The notes: generated by a model not told the origin, from the sequence alone. A stretch of 64,000 nt of DNA from Kitasatospora sp. NBC_00240 (GCF_026342405.1 NZ_JAPEMU010000001.1:5580001-5644000); one strand, 5' to 3'. Numbered from the stretch's first letter, positions 16,593 to 25,698 are shown. Program-made: numbers and translations.

Positions 16593-17054
16593 ATGGACAC
16601 GGTGGACAGACAGCTCATCCAGGCGCTGCGGGAGAACGGCCGCGCGTCGTACGCCGAGCTGGGCCGGCTGGTCGGCCTGTCCGGCCCGAGCGTGACGGAC
16701 CGGATCAACCGTCTGGAGCAGGCCGGCGTCATCACCGGGTACCGCGCGACGGTCAACCCGGCCTCGCTCGGCTTCGGTGTCACGGCCCTGATCGGCCTTC
16801 AGCTCACCGACGCGGCCGACCACGAGGACGTCGCGCACCGGCTGAAGGAGCTCGGCGAGGTCGAGGACTGCTGGTTCATCGCCGGCGACGACTCGTACAT
16901 GCTCAAGGTCCGGGTCTCCAACGTGGAGGGCCTGGAATCCGTGGTGAAGCGGCTGTCCGGCACCAAGGGCGTGGCGCGCACCCGGACGACCGTCGTGCTC
17001 TCCACCAAGTGGGAGAACCGGGTCAGCGAACTTCCCCTGGACGAGACGGAGTAG
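16593..17054 (+). CDS. Lrp/AsnC-family transcriptional regulator
   Basis: A 153-residue regulator with an N-terminal winged helix (DTVDRQLIQALRENGRASYA, ELGRLVGLSGPSVTDRINRL) and a C-terminal RAM ligand-binding domain (GVTALIGLQL, EDCWFIAGDDSYMLKVRV). Such proteins sense amino acids and form octamers. The threonine dehydratase gene starts four bases after its stop, so it probably regulates that enzyme. The 119 bases upstream are AT-rich for this genome and contain ATATCCGG and CCGGATAAT as inverted partners (about 16507-16551), a possible operator. Confidence 0.93.
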   Translation: MDTVDRQLIQALRENGRASYAELGRLVGLSGPSVTDRINRLEQAGVITGYRATVNPASLGFGVTALIGLQLTDAADHEDVAHRLKELGEVEDCWFIAGDDSYMLKVRVSNVEGLESVVKRLSGTKGVARTRTTVVLSTKWENRVSELPLDETE

Positions 17055-17058
17055 AGCG

Positions 17059-18045
17059 ATGGCACTGGTCGGCCTGGAGGAGCTGCGCGCGGCGCAGCGG
17101 CGGATCGAGGGCGTGGCCGTCCGCACACCCCTGATGCCCTGCCCCTGGGCCGACCGGGGGCCGGAGGGCGGGGCGGGCGAGCGTCGGCTCTGGCTGAAAC
17201 CGGAGAACCTCCAGCCGACCGGTGCCTTCAAGATCCGCGGCGCGTACAACCGGCTGGCCGCGCTGAGCGAGGCCGAGCGGGCTCGCGGGGTGGTCGCCCA
17301 GTCCAGCGGCAACCACGCGCAGGCGGTGGCGTACGCGGCCCGGCTGCTCGGCCTGAAGGCCGTGATCGTGATGCCGGACACCTCGCCCGCGGTGAAGGTG
17401 GCAAGCACCCGCTCGTTCGGCGCCGAGGTGGTGCTGGTCCCGCCGGAGGAGCGCGACACGCTGCCCGCCGAGCTGGCGGAACGGCACGGCTACGTCTGGG
17501 TGCCGCCGTACGACGACCCGTGGATCATCGCGGGCCAGGGCACGGTGGGCCTGGAGATCGGCGAGGACGCCCCGGACGAGCTGGACACCGTCCTGGTGCC
17601 GGTCAGCGGCGGCGGCCTGATCTCCGGCACGGCGGCGGCGCTCAAGCTGAGCTGCCCGGGCGTCCGGGTGATCGGCGTCGAACCGGAACTGGCCGCCGAC
17701 GCCCAGGAGAGCCTGCGCACCGGCCGGCGCACCAGCTGGCCGGTGGCCGACACCTACCGGACCGTCGCCGACGGGCTGCGCACCCCCTCGGTGGGGGAGC
17801 TGCCCTTCGAGCACCTCCAGGCGTACGTCGACGACATCGTGACCGTCACCGAGGCGGAGATCCGCGACACCGTCGCCCTGCTGGCCCGCAGTGGCCGGCT
17901 GGTGGCGGAGCCGTCCGGCGCGGTGGCCCCGGCGGCCTACTTCCACCGGTCGGCCGAACTCGGCGGCCGGGTCTTCGCCGCCGTGGTCAGCGGCGGCAAC
18001 ATCGACCCCGGCCTGCTTGCGGAGCTGCTGGCAACCGGGGCGTAG
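17059..18045 (+). CDS. Threonine/serine dehydratase, PLP-dependent
   Basis: A 328-residue fold-type II PLP enzyme that deaminates threonine to 2-oxobutyrate (and often serine to pyruvate). The PLP lysine is Lys58 in TGAFKIRGAYNR. The substrate loop SSGNHAQAVAYAA and the phosphate-binding SGGGLISG are intact. It lacks the C-terminal ACT domain of the feedback-inhibited biosynthetic enzyme, so it resembles the catabolic type. It directly follows the Lrp-type gene and probably is under its control. 2-Oxobutyrate can feed propionyl-CoA and so the carboxylase at 5.9 kb; that link is inference. Confidence 0.9.
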   Translation: MALVGLEELRAAQRRIEGVAVRTPLMPCPWADRGPEGGAGERRLWLKPENLQPTGAFKIRGAYNRLAALSEAERARGVVAQSSGNHAQAVAYAARLLGLKAVIVMPDTSPAVKVASTRSFGAEVVLVPPEERDTLPAELAERHGYVWVPPYDDPWIIAGQGTVGLEIGEDAPDELDTVLVPVSGGGLISGTAAALKLSCPGVRVIGVEPELAADAQESLRTGRRTSWPVADTYRTVADGLRTPSVGELPFEHLQAYVDDIVTVTEAEIRDTVALLARSGRLVAEPSGAVAPAAYFHRSAELGGRVFAAVVSGGNIDPGLLAELLATGA

Positions 18046-18092
18046 GCTCGTTCCGGTCAACGAATCGAATGTGCAGGGAGGCGGTCCACCGC

Positions 18093-19256
18093 ATGGACGC
18101 AGGGCTGAAGCGCGAGCTGGAGGCGAAGGTCTACGCGGGTGAGCGGCTGACCCGCGAGGACGGGATCGCGCTCTACGAGAGTGACGACCTGGCCTGGCTG
18201 GGGGGTCTCGCCCACCACGTCCGGACGCAGAAGAACGGCGACGTCGTCCACTTCAACGTCAACCGTCACCTCAACATGACCAACGTCTGCGCCGCCTCCT
18301 GCGCGTACTGCTCGTTCCAGCGCAAGCCGGGCGAGAAGGACGCGTACACGATGCGCATCGAGGAGGCCGTGCGCCTCGCGAAGGCGATGGAGGTCGACTC
18401 CCTCACCGAGCTGCACATCGTCAACGGCCTGCACCCCACGCTGCCCTGGCGCTACTACCCGCGGTCGCTGCGCGAGCTGAAGGCGGCCCTGCCGAACGTC
18501 TCGCTGAAGGCCTTCACGGCGACCGAGATCCACTGGTTCGAGAAGATCAGCGGCCTGTCCGCCGACGAGATCCTGGACGAGCTGATCGACGCCGGCCTGG
18601 AGTCGCTGACCGGCGGCGGCGCGGAGATCTTCGACTGGGAGGTCCGCCAGCACATCGTCGACCACGCCACCCACTGGGAGGACTGGTCGCGGATCCACCG
18701 CCTGGCGCACAGCAAGGGCCTCAAGACGCCCTCGACGATGCTCTACGGCCACATCGAGGAGCCCCGCCACCGGGTCGACCACGTGCTGCGGCTGCGCGAG
18801 CTGCAGGACGAGACCGGCGGCTTCCAGGTCTTCATCCCGCTGCGCTACCAGCACGACTTCCACGACTCCAAGGACGGCGTCGTGCGCAACAAGCTGATGG
18901 CCCGTACGGAGATGGCGACCGGTGCCGAGGCGCTGAAGACCTTCGCGGTCTCCCGGCTGCTGTTCGACAACGTCCCGCACGTGAAGGTGTTCTGGGTGAT
19001 GCACGGTGTCACCACCGCGCAGCTGGCGCTCAGCCACGGCGCCGACGACATGGACGGCTCGGTCGTCGAGTACAAGATCACCCACGACGCGGACAACTTC
19101 GGCACCCCGAACAAGCTCGGCCGCGAGGACCTGCTCGGCCTGATCCGTGACGCCGGGTTCCGCCCGATGGAGCGCAACACGCGGTACGAGATCATCCGCG
19201 AGTACGAGGGCCCGGACTTCCAGCGCCGCGAGACCCCGCAGGCAATGCGCCTCTGA
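18093..19256 (+). CDS. mqnE: Aminofutalosine synthase, radical SAM
   Basis: A 387-residue radical SAM enzyme that joins the dehydrated chorismate product to S-adenosylmethionine to form aminofutalosine, the entry step of the futalosine menaquinone pathway. The cluster-binding Cys66-x3-Cys70-x2-Cys73 lies in VCAASCAYCSFQ. Further family segments are ELHIVNGLHPTLPW, LESLTGGGAEIFD and MLYGHIEEPRHRVDH. The ATG at 18093 has GGGAGGCGG upstream. mqnA, mqnB, mqnC and mqnD are not in the window, as is usual since they lie elsewhere in Streptomyces genomes. Confidence 0.96.
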   Translation: MDAGLKRELEAKVYAGERLTREDGIALYESDDLAWLGGLAHHVRTQKNGDVVHFNVNRHLNMTNVCAASCAYCSFQRKPGEKDAYTMRIEEAVRLAKAMEVDSLTELHIVNGLHPTLPWRYYPRSLRELKAALPNVSLKAFTATEIHWFEKISGLSADEILDELIDAGLESLTGGGAEIFDWEVRQHIVDHATHWEDWSRIHRLAHSKGLKTPSTMLYGHIEEPRHRVDHVLRLRELQDETGGFQVFIPLRYQHDFHDSKDGVVRNKLMARTEMATGAEALKTFAVSRLLFDNVPHVKVFWVMHGVTTAQLALSHGADDMDGSVVEYKITHDADNFGTPNKLGREDLLGLIRDAGFRPMERNTRYEIIREYEGPDFQRRETPQAMRL

Positions 19257-19270
19257 CCAGCGCAGTTGTC

Positions 19271-19301
19271 GGCCCCCGACCCCCTCGCGGGTGCGGGGGC
19301 C
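19271..19301 (+). terminator. Terminator after mqnE
   Basis: GGCCCCCGACCC pairs with GGGTGCGGGGGCC with a single bulged base, and the stem is followed by GCATTTTGT, a modest T-run. It begins 15 bases after the mqnE stop. Confidence 0.75.
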
Positions 19302-19370
19302 GCATTTTGTGACAGTGTTGCCCGGCCCCGCGGGTTTCCCAACAGCCCCCGGATTTGGCAGGATCGCCGC

Positions 19371-20876
19371 ATGTCCGGATCCCACCGCACTCATCCGCTC
19401 CCGCACGCCGGCGCCACAGCGGCGGTCCCGGGGGCACGCCGGGAGCCGGATCCGTACCAGCCCGTCGAGCCGTACCCGTCGTACGGGCAGCCGCAGCAGC
19501 CGGCCCAGGGGCAGGACTACGGCTCCTACGACCAGACCTACCAGCAGCAGGCGTATCCGGCCCACGAGGCCTACCCGTCCTCGTACCGGCAGCCCTACGC
19601 CGACGGGTACCAGCAGTCGTACCAGCAGCAGTACCCCGCCGAGCCGTACGGGCAGCAGTACCCGGCGTACCCGGGCCAGCAGTCCTACGAGGCGTCAGCG
19701 CCCCACGAGGCGCCCACGCCGTACCAGGCTCCCGCGCCGTACCAGGAGTACGGGACGTACGGGGGCGCCGGTGTCTACGAGGCGTCCGAGCCGTACGAGC
19801 CGGGCGACGAGGTGTACCTGCGGGGCGGTGCCGGGGACGGCGGCGACGAGTCCTACGGCTCCGGCGGCTGGTTCGAGCCGGTCACGCCGGACGAGCCGCA
19901 CGCGTCCCAGGGCGGCCACGGACCGGCCGGGCCCGCCGTCGCCGCGAGCGCCGTGCCCGCCCCTGCGCGCGTCTCCTCCGATGCCGCGACGGCCCCCGGT
20001 GAGCCGCGGGCCCAGGGGCGTCGGCGCAAGGCGAAGAAGAAGTCCCACGGCGGCGCCCTGACGGCCGGTACGGCGCTGCTGGTCGCCGCCGCTGCCGCCG
20101 GCTGGTACACCGTCGGGCCCGGCGGGACGGCCCCGGCGGTCACCGCCGCCGACGGCGGCGGGCCGGACGGCCCCGACGCGGCCGCCCCGGACGCCGCGCC
20201 GCAGGCCGCGCAGGCCGCCCAGGCGGCCGCGGCCCACACCGAGGCCCCGGCGGCCGATCGCAGCGAGAACCGCGCCGACGGCTCACTGGTGGCCATACCG
20301 GGCCTCGGCCCGGCGTTCACCGCCCGGATACCCGCCACCACCAACCAGGTCGTGCTGGCCTCCGGCAGGAGCAAGGACGGGAACGAGACCACCGTCACCG
20401 TCTGGACCAGGACCGCGGAGGGCCGCTGGCTGGCCGGCGAGGCCTGGGCCGGCCACAACGCCTACAAGGGCTGGACCACCGACCACAACGAGGGCGACCT
20501 GCGCAGCCCGATCGGCGTCTTCACGCTGACCGACGCGGGCGGCCGCAACGCCGACCCGGGCAGCAAGCTGCCGTACGACAAGGACGCCAACTTCGTGGTC
20601 GGCGGCAAGGGCTTCGCGGGCGAGTCGCTCGCGGGCTCCTTCGACTACGTGGTCGCCATCAACTACAACCGGGTGCAGGGAGCCTCCCCGCTGGACGGGC
20701 GGCGTCCCAACGGCAGCACCAAGGGCGGCGGCATCTGGATCCACGTCGACCACGGCGGCCCGACCCACGGCTGCATCTCGGTGCCGGAGGACAAGATGGC
20801 CCGGTTGCTGCAGTTGCTGGACCCGGCGGCCAACCCGGTCATCGTGATGGGCGACGCCGCCTCACTGGCGGCCTGA
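19371..20876 (+). CDS. Membrane-anchored L,D-transpeptidase with Tyr/Gln/Pro-rich N-terminus
   Basis: A 501-residue protein. Residues 1-215 are low complexity, rich in Tyr, Gln, Pro and Ala (many YQQ, PYQ and PAYP units). A short basic stretch (RRKAKKKSHG) precedes one membrane helix (near residues 229-246). An Ala/Pro/Asp linker follows, and then a YkuD-type L,D-transpeptidase domain with the active-site motif HGCISVP (Cys468). By the positive-inside rule the Tyr/Gln-rich part is cytoplasmic and the catalytic domain faces the cell wall, where it could form 3-3 cross-links or attach proteins to peptidoglycan. The domain is longer than minimal YkuD and lacks an SH3 or Ig-like module. The ATG at 19371 has AGGA seven bases upstream. 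Confidence 0.85.
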   Translation: MSGSHRTHPLPHAGATAAVPGARREPDPYQPVEPYPSYGQPQQPAQGQDYGSYDQTYQQQAYPAHEAYPSSYRQPYADGYQQSYQQQYPAEPYGQQYPAYPGQQSYEASAPHEAPTPYQAPAPYQEYGTYGGAGVYEASEPYEPGDEVYLRGGAGDGGDESYGSGGWFEPVTPDEPHASQGGHGPAGPAVAASAVPAPARVSSDAATAPGEPRAQGRRRKAKKKSHGGALTAGTALLVAAAAAGWYTVGPGGTAPAVTAADGGGPDGPDAAAPDAAPQAAQAAQAAAAHTEAPAADRSENRADGSLVAIPGLGPAFTARIPATTNQVVLASGRSKDGNETTVTVWTRTAEGRWLAGEAWAGHNAYKGWTTDHNEGDLRSPIGVFTLTDAGGRNADPGSKLPYDKDANFVVGGKGFAGESLAGSFDYVVAINYNRVQGASPLDGRRPNGSTKGGGIWIHVDHGGPTHGCISVPEDKMARLLQLLDPAANPVIVMGDAASLAA

Positions 20877-21017
20877 CCACCGGATACCGGTACTCGACGG
20901 CCCTCCTACCGGACCAGGCGCGCCAAGGGCTCTTGTCCGGCCCCTACAGCATCCGGGGGTGGATCCTGTAGCCGGTCGCGACCGGATGACCAGCCGGTAA
21001 CGGGGTTGAGTGGCTGT

Positions 21018-21962
21018 ATGAGCGGATCCCGCATTGTTGCCCTGGGGCACTACCAGCCTCCCAAGGTCCTCACCAACGCCGAACTGTCGGCGCTGGTGGA
21101 CACCGACGACGAGTGGATCCGCAGCCGTGTGGGAATCCGCACCCGGCACATCGCGGTGGACGAGTCCCTGGTGGACCTCGCCACCGAGGCGGCCCAGAAG
21201 GCGCTGGCGAACAGCGGCCGGTCGGCCGCCGACGTCGACCTGGTGGTCGTCGCCACCTGCACGGCGATCGAGCGCAGCCCCAACACGGCCGCCGCCGTCG
21301 CGGCCCGCCTCGGGGTGCCCTCGCCGGCCGCGTACGACATCAACACCGTCTGCTCGGGGTTCTCGTACGCGCTGGCGACCGCGGACCACGCGATCCGGGC
21401 CGGCGCGGCCCGGCTGGCGCTGGTGGTCGGGGCCGAGCGGATGTCCGACACCATCGACTGGACCGACCGCACCACCTGCGTGATCTTCGGCGACGGCGCC
21501 GGCGCGGCCGTGGTCGAGGCGCAGGAGGAGGGCGGCGAGCCGGGCATCGGCCCGGTGGTCTGGGGCTCGGAGCCGGAGAAGGGCGACGCGGTCGTCATCA
21601 CCGGCTGGGACCCGACCATCAGCCAGCAGGGCCAGTCCGTCTTCCGCTGGGCCACCACGAAGATCGCCCCGCTGGCCCGGCAGGCCTGCGAGAAGGCCGG
21701 CATCGACCCGTCCGAGCTGAAGGGCTTCGTACCGCACCAGGCCAACCTGCGGATCATCGACGCCATCGCCAACAAGCTCGGCGCGCCCGACGCGGTGATC
21801 GCCCGCGACGTGGTCGACTCGGGCAACACCTCGGCGGCGTCCATCCCGCTGGCCTTCTCCAAGCTGGTGGAGCGCGGTGAGCTGGCCTCCGGCGACCCGG
21901 TTCTGCTGTTCGGCTTCGGCGGCGGCCTGGCGTACGCCGGGCAGGTCGTGCGCTGCCCGTAG
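21018..21962 (+). CDS. fabH-like: 3-oxoacyl-ACP synthase III-type ketosynthase
   Basis: A 314-residue thiolase-fold condensing enzyme. The full catalytic triad is visible: Cys112 in NTVCSGFSY, His240 in PHQANLRI and Asn270 in SGNTSAAS. N-terminal DDEWIRSRVGIRTRHIA and the C-terminal GFGGGL are FabH hallmarks. It condenses an acyl-CoA starter with malonyl-ACP. The gene stands alone rather than in a fab operon, so it may be a secondary KAS III supplying starters for specialised or branched lipids. ATG 21018 is chosen; a TTG at 21006 is possible. No strong ribosome site is seen. Confidence 0.9.
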   Translation: MSGSRIVALGHYQPPKVLTNAELSALVDTDDEWIRSRVGIRTRHIAVDESLVDLATEAAQKALANSGRSAADVDLVVVATCTAIERSPNTAAAVAARLGVPSPAAYDINTVCSGFSYALATADHAIRAGAARLALVVGAERMSDTIDWTDRTTCVIFGDGAGAAVVEAQEEGGEPGIGPVVWGSEPEKGDAVVITGWDPTISQQGQSVFRWATTKIAPLARQACEKAGIDPSELKGFVPHQANLRIIDAIANKLGAPDAVIARDVVDSGNTSAASIPLAFSKLVERGELASGDPVLLFGFGGGLAYAGQVVRCP

Positions 21963-22032
21963 ACCCCCTTGGGCGGCCCTTGGGCGGCCCCGGGCGCGGC
22001 GGGGCCCTGTGCGGCCCCCTGGCGGGCCTGCG

Positions 22033-22081
22033 GACATGCCGGTGGGCGGGACCCGGGAAGGGTCCCGCCCACCGGCATGTC
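22033..22081. terminator. Strong bidirectional hairpin terminator
   Basis: A perfect 22-bp stem (22033-22054 with 22060-22081) closes a five-base GGGAA loop. It lies between the convergent fabH-like and TetR genes. It is one of the longest perfect inverted repeats in the window. Confidence 0.85.
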
Positions 22082-22197
22082 TGGCGCACTGCGGTACGTC
22101 GGCGAACCTCCCCCGAGGCAACGGCCGCCGTCCGTCGTTCCCCGGACAGGAGGCCGGGGACGTGCGCGGAGCGGATGGCTGGATAGGAGGGAAGGAC

Positions 22198-22845
22198 CTA
22201 CTTGGGCGGCTTCTTGCCGGTGACGCCCAGGTACACCAGGGGGGAGAGGTTGGGCTTGAGGTCCTTGACCTTGACGCCCCAGGCCGTGAAGGCCTTCCCG
22301 TGCTCCGCCGCGGAGGCGAGCAGCGAGACCAGCGCGCCGGAAACGGCGGCCGGATCCAGCGTCTTGTCGGCCTGGCCCTTGCTCTGGAGGTCCTTGACGG
22401 CATCCGTGAGCGGCTTGGCGACCGAGTTGAGGACGGTCATGCGGATCTTGAAGAACCGCTTGTCCCCTTCGGCAGCACCGAGAGTGACCACTCGGAGAAT
22501 GGCGTCGTTCTTGCGCCAGAAGGCGAGGAATCCGTCCACCAGTTCTTCCGAAGTGGTGACACCGGATTTCCCTGCCCAGGACTTTCCGGCGACGAGCTCT
22601 TTGAGCCCGTCACTGTCCTTGGCCATTTCCTCGGCGATCTCGAGGACAGCGCCCTCGACATCCGGGAAGTACTGGTAGAAGGTCGCGGGGGAGGTACCCG
22701 CCATACGGGCGACGTCGATGACCTTGACGTCCCGATACGGCGACGTGCTGAGCATCTCGCGGAGGCAGTCGAGCAGCTTCTGCCGCGTCTCCTGCCCGCG
22801 TCGCCCGGCGACGCGACCGTCGACGGTGCGAACTTGTCCTGTCAT
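22198..22845 (-). CDS. TetR-family transcriptional regulator
   Basis: A 215-residue regulator with an N-terminal HTH (ETRQKLLDCLREMLSTSPYR, DVKVIDVARMAGTSPATFYQ) and an all-helical ligand domain. Upstream of the ATG at 22845 there is no strong ribosome site. The C-terminus ends in a Lys/Pro tail (TGKKPPK). Orthologues of this length are conserved in streptomycetes, but I know of no ligand. It is divergent from the AfsK-like kinase gene, which has a 5' region of about 400 bases. Confidence 0.88.
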   Translation of the reverse strand: MTGQVRTVDGRVAGRRGQETRQKLLDCLREMLSTSPYRDVKVIDVARMAGTSPATFYQYFPDVEGAVLEIAEEMAKDSDGLKELVAGKSWAGKSGVTTSEELVDGFLAFWRKNDAILRVVTLGAAEGDKRFFKIRMTVLNSVAKPLTDAVKDLQSKGQADKTLDPAAVSGALVSLLASAAEHGKAFTAWGVKVKDLKPNLSPLVYLGVTGKKPPK

Positions 22846-22870
22846 GCCGTCAGCTTACCGTGGCACGATC

Positions 22871-22899
22871 TTGGCGCGATTCGGTGATGCGACTATTAC
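22871..22899 (+). promoter_or_regulatory. Candidate promoter upstream of the AfsK-like kinase gene
   Basis: TTGGCG, a 17-base spacer and TATTAC resemble a housekeeping sigma promoter. A start near 22906 would give a leader of about 350 bases before the GTG at 23254. No gene was recognised in 22846-23253; a second AT-rich patch (GCTATACAACC, around 22915) is an alternative. Confidence 0.35.
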
Positions 22900-23253
22900 T
22901 CCGCCCGGGGGGTGCTATACAACCGCCAAACCGGTCGACGCCGATATTCACCGGGCCCCGGAGGCGCTGTTTTGAAGCCCCCCCGTGAGCTGATGACCTC
23001 GCAGCGTGACGACGAGTCCGCTGAGGGACGGTGAGGTGGCGCTCCGTAACCTTGGTGGGGTCCGCGGGCCGGTCCGGGGGCGCCGGAAGGGGCGTCAGAA
23101 TCCAGCCAGAACTTTCACAGTGGACGCCGGGGGGCGCGCGGGACACGGGGCGGGCGCCCTGGGCGGGGGAGGTTGGATCTGACCCGGGCGGCATTGGAGA
23201 ATCAGGACCGGCACCCCTCGGCGGGTGCCGGGAGACGGGGAGGTGGCAGCGGA

Positions 23254-25629
23254 GTGGACCAGCTGACGGCGCACGATCCGAGGCGGATCGGGCCCTTCGA
23301 GGTGCTGGCGCGGCTCGGCGCGGGCGGAATGGGCCTGGTGTACCTGGCGCGCTCCGCGTCCGGCCGGCGGGTGGCCATCAAGACCGTGCGGGGGGAACTG
23401 GCCGAGGACGAGCTGTTCCGGGTCCGCTTCGCCCGCGAGATCGCGGCCGCCAAGACGGTCGGCGGCTTCTACACGGCCGCCGTGGTCGACGCGGACGCCG
23501 ACGCCCCGGTGCCCTGGCTCGCCACCGCGTACGTGCCGGCCCCCTCCCTGGAGGACCTGGTCGGCGAGTGCGGCCCGCTGCCGGTCGGCGCGGTGCGCTG
23601 GCTGATCGCCGGCATCGCCGAGGCCCTGCAGTCGATCCACGCGGCCGGGCTGGTCCACCGCGACCTCAAGCCCTCCAACGTGCTGGTGGTCGAGGACGGC
23701 CCACGGGTGATCGACTTCGGCATCGCCGCCGGCGTCTCGCACACCCGGCTCACCATGACCAACGTCGCGGTCGGCACCCCCGCCTACATGTCGCCCGAGC
23801 AGGCCCGCGACAGCCGCAGCGTGACCGGCGCCAGCGACATCTTCTCGCTCGGCTCACTGCTGGTCTTCTGCGCCACCGGGCACCCCCCCTACCGGGGCGC
23901 CAACCCCGTCGAGACGGTCTTCCAGCTGCTCCGCGACCAGCCCGACCTCTCCGGCCTGCCGGTCGAGCTGGTGGACCTCGTCCGGGCCTGCATGCGGCCC
24001 TCGCCCGAGCACCGGCCGACGCCCGCCCAGATCCAGGCCGAGCTGGCCCCGCACCTGTTCTCCCGGGACGACGCCTCCGGCGAGGCCGGGGACTGGCTGC
24101 CGACCAACGCGCTGGACCTGATCGAGCGCAAGCGCAGCAGCCGCCGGCCGCTCGCCCAGGCCGCCGCCGTGCCCGCCCAGCCCGTGCCCCCGCAGCCGGT
24201 GGCCCCCCAGCCCCAGCCGGTGGCCCCCCGGCCGGCCCCGCAGCCGCCCGGCCCCGCCGACCCGCGCACCGCCCAGCACGGCCGCGCCCCGGTGCCGCCC
24301 GGCCGTACCGGGCCGGTGCACGGCGCCCGGCCGGCCCCCGTCCCCGACACCGAGGCGGCCACCGAGAAGATCGCCGCCCGCCGGCACCGGGCCCCGGTCG
24401 GCGAGAGCGCGGTCGAGGTACGGCTGCCCGGCGCCTCCGTGCGGATAGGCCCGGGCCCGCGGGCCGAGCAGGGCGCGGACGGGGCCGCCCCCGCCGAGAC
24501 CGACTGGGTGCGCCGGGCGGCCGTCCCGCCGCCGGCCAGGGCCACCCGCTGGCGCCCCTGGCGGTTCCGGATGTCCAACGACGTCTGGGGCACCCCGGTG
24601 GTCGCCGACGGCACCCTGTTCGTCTCCAGCTTCGAGGTGCACGCCCTCGACATCGGCTCCGGCGAGCGCCGGTACAAGACCCGGGACGTCGCCTGGGCGA
24701 TGGCCGTGGACTCCGGCCGGGTGCACGCCGCCGACGGCCCGCACCTCTACACCGTGGACGTGGCGGACGGCACCGAGCGCTGGCGCAACTCCCTCGACGG
24801 CTGGGTCTTCTCGCTGGACGCCGCCGACGGGGTGCTCTGCTGCGGCATCCGGGGCGGCGGCGTCCAACTGCGCTCGGCCGCCAACGGCGCCGAGCTCTGG
24901 CGTGCCGACGACGCCCAGCAGGACTACGAGAACCCGCAGTCCGGGCCCGTGCTGGTGGGCGGCGCCGCGTACTACTACGGCGCCGGACGGCTGCGCTGCG
25001 TCGACCCGCGGGGGGCCGGTCTGCGCTGGTCGTTCCCGGTCGGCGAGGACGTCCCGTCCCGGCCGGTCGAGCGGGCCGGGGTGCTGTACGTGACGGCCGG
25101 CACCCGGGTGTACGCGCTGGACACCGCCACCGGCACGGAGCGCTGGCGCTTCGAGGCTCCGGTGGTGCTGTTCACCCCGCCCGCGATGGACTCCACGGCG
25201 GTGTACGTGGCCGACTACCTGGGCACCGTCTACGCCCTGGACGTCACCACCGGGCGGGACCGCTGGCGCGGGCGGACCGGCAGCCGGCAGGGCGCCGAAC
25301 CGGTGATCGTGGCCGACGGCACGGTGCTGATCGGCAGCGGGGACCGCCTGCACGCCTTCGACACCGCCACCGGTCAGGAGCGCTGGCGCTACACCGCCCG
25401 GGGCGAGATCGTCGGCTCCCCGGCGGTCGCCGACGGGCTGGTCCACCTCGGCAGCCGGGACCACTCGCTGCACACCCTGGACCTGGCGACCGGTCAGCTG
25501 CGCTGGGAGCTGGGCACCAAGGGCGAGCTCACCGGCTCCCCGGTGGCGGTCGGCGGCCGGGTCTTCGTCGGCAGCAAGGACCGGTGCGTCTACGCGCTGG
25601 ACGCCTACTACGGCACCGCGGTGCCGTAG
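23254..25629 (+). CDS. AfsK-like Ser/Thr protein kinase with PQQ-type beta-propeller
   Basis: A 791-residue protein. The Hanks-type kinase domain (residues about 10-270) has the Gly loop RLGAGGMGLVYLARS, the Lys in RRVAIKTV, the catalytic HRDLKPSNVLV, DFGIA and the activation-segment GTPAYMSPEQA. A Pro/Ala linker (about 290-440) follows, and then PQQ-like repeats (ALDIGSGERRY, ALDTATGTERWRFE, AFDTATGQERWRY, TLDLATGQLRWEL) forming a beta-propeller. No transmembrane helix is visible. GTG 23254 gives a start (VDQLTAHDPRRIGPFEVL) almost identical to what I recall of AfsK, the kinase that phosphorylates AfsR in antibiotic control. Streptomyces have several AfsK-like paralogues and no afsR is adjacent, so this is AfsK-type, not necessarily AfsK. 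A TTG at 23173 is a weaker start. Confidence 0.9.
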   Translation: MDQLTAHDPRRIGPFEVLARLGAGGMGLVYLARSASGRRVAIKTVRGELAEDELFRVRFAREIAAAKTVGGFYTAAVVDADADAPVPWLATAYVPAPSLEDLVGECGPLPVGAVRWLIAGIAEALQSIHAAGLVHRDLKPSNVLVVEDGPRVIDFGIAAGVSHTRLTMTNVAVGTPAYMSPEQARDSRSVTGASDIFSLGSLLVFCATGHPPYRGANPVETVFQLLRDQPDLSGLPVELVDLVRACMRPSPEHRPTPAQIQAELAPHLFSRDDASGEAGDWLPTNALDLIERKRSSRRPLAQAAAVPAQPVPPQPVAPQPQPVAPRPAPQPPGPADPRTAQHGRAPVPPGRTGPVHGARPAPVPDTEAATEKIAARRHRAPVGESAVEVRLPGASVRIGPGPRAEQGADGAAPAETDWVRRAAVPPPARATRWRPWRFRMSNDVWGTPVVADGTLFVSSFEVHALDIGSGERRYKTRDVAWAMAVDSGRVHAADGPHLYTVDVADGTERWRNSLDGWVFSLDAADGVLCCGIRGGGVQLRSAANGAELWRADDAQQDYENPQSGPVLVGGAAYYYGAGRLRCVDPRGAGLRWSFPVGEDVPSRPVERAGVLYVTAGTRVYALDTATGTERWRFEAPVVLFTPPAMDSTAVYVADYLGTVYALDVTTGRDRWRGRTGSRQGAEPVIVADGTVLIGSGDRLHAFDTATGQERWRYTARGEIVGSPAVADGLVHLGSRDHSLHTLDLATGQLRWELGTKGELTGSPVAVGGRVFVGSKDRCVYALDAYYGTAVP

Positions 25630-25637
25630 CAGCGGCC

Positions 25638-25690
25638 GGTACGGCGCGGGGGGCGGGCCCGTGACCGGGTACCCGCCCCCCCCGCGTACC
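25638..25690. terminator. Bidirectional terminator between kinase and galE genes
   Basis: A long imperfect stem with outer GGTAC/GTACC and inner GCGGGGGGCGGG/CCCGCCCCCC arms surrounds a small loop near 25661-25667. It separates the convergent AfsK-like and galE genes. Confidence 0.75.
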
Positions 25691-25698
25691 GCCGTCGG

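Noticed and set aside
22033..22081. The 22-bp perfect inverted repeat as a mobile-element end or attachment site
   Set aside because: It has a tight five-base loop between convergent genes and no transposase or integrase nearby; a terminator explains it better.
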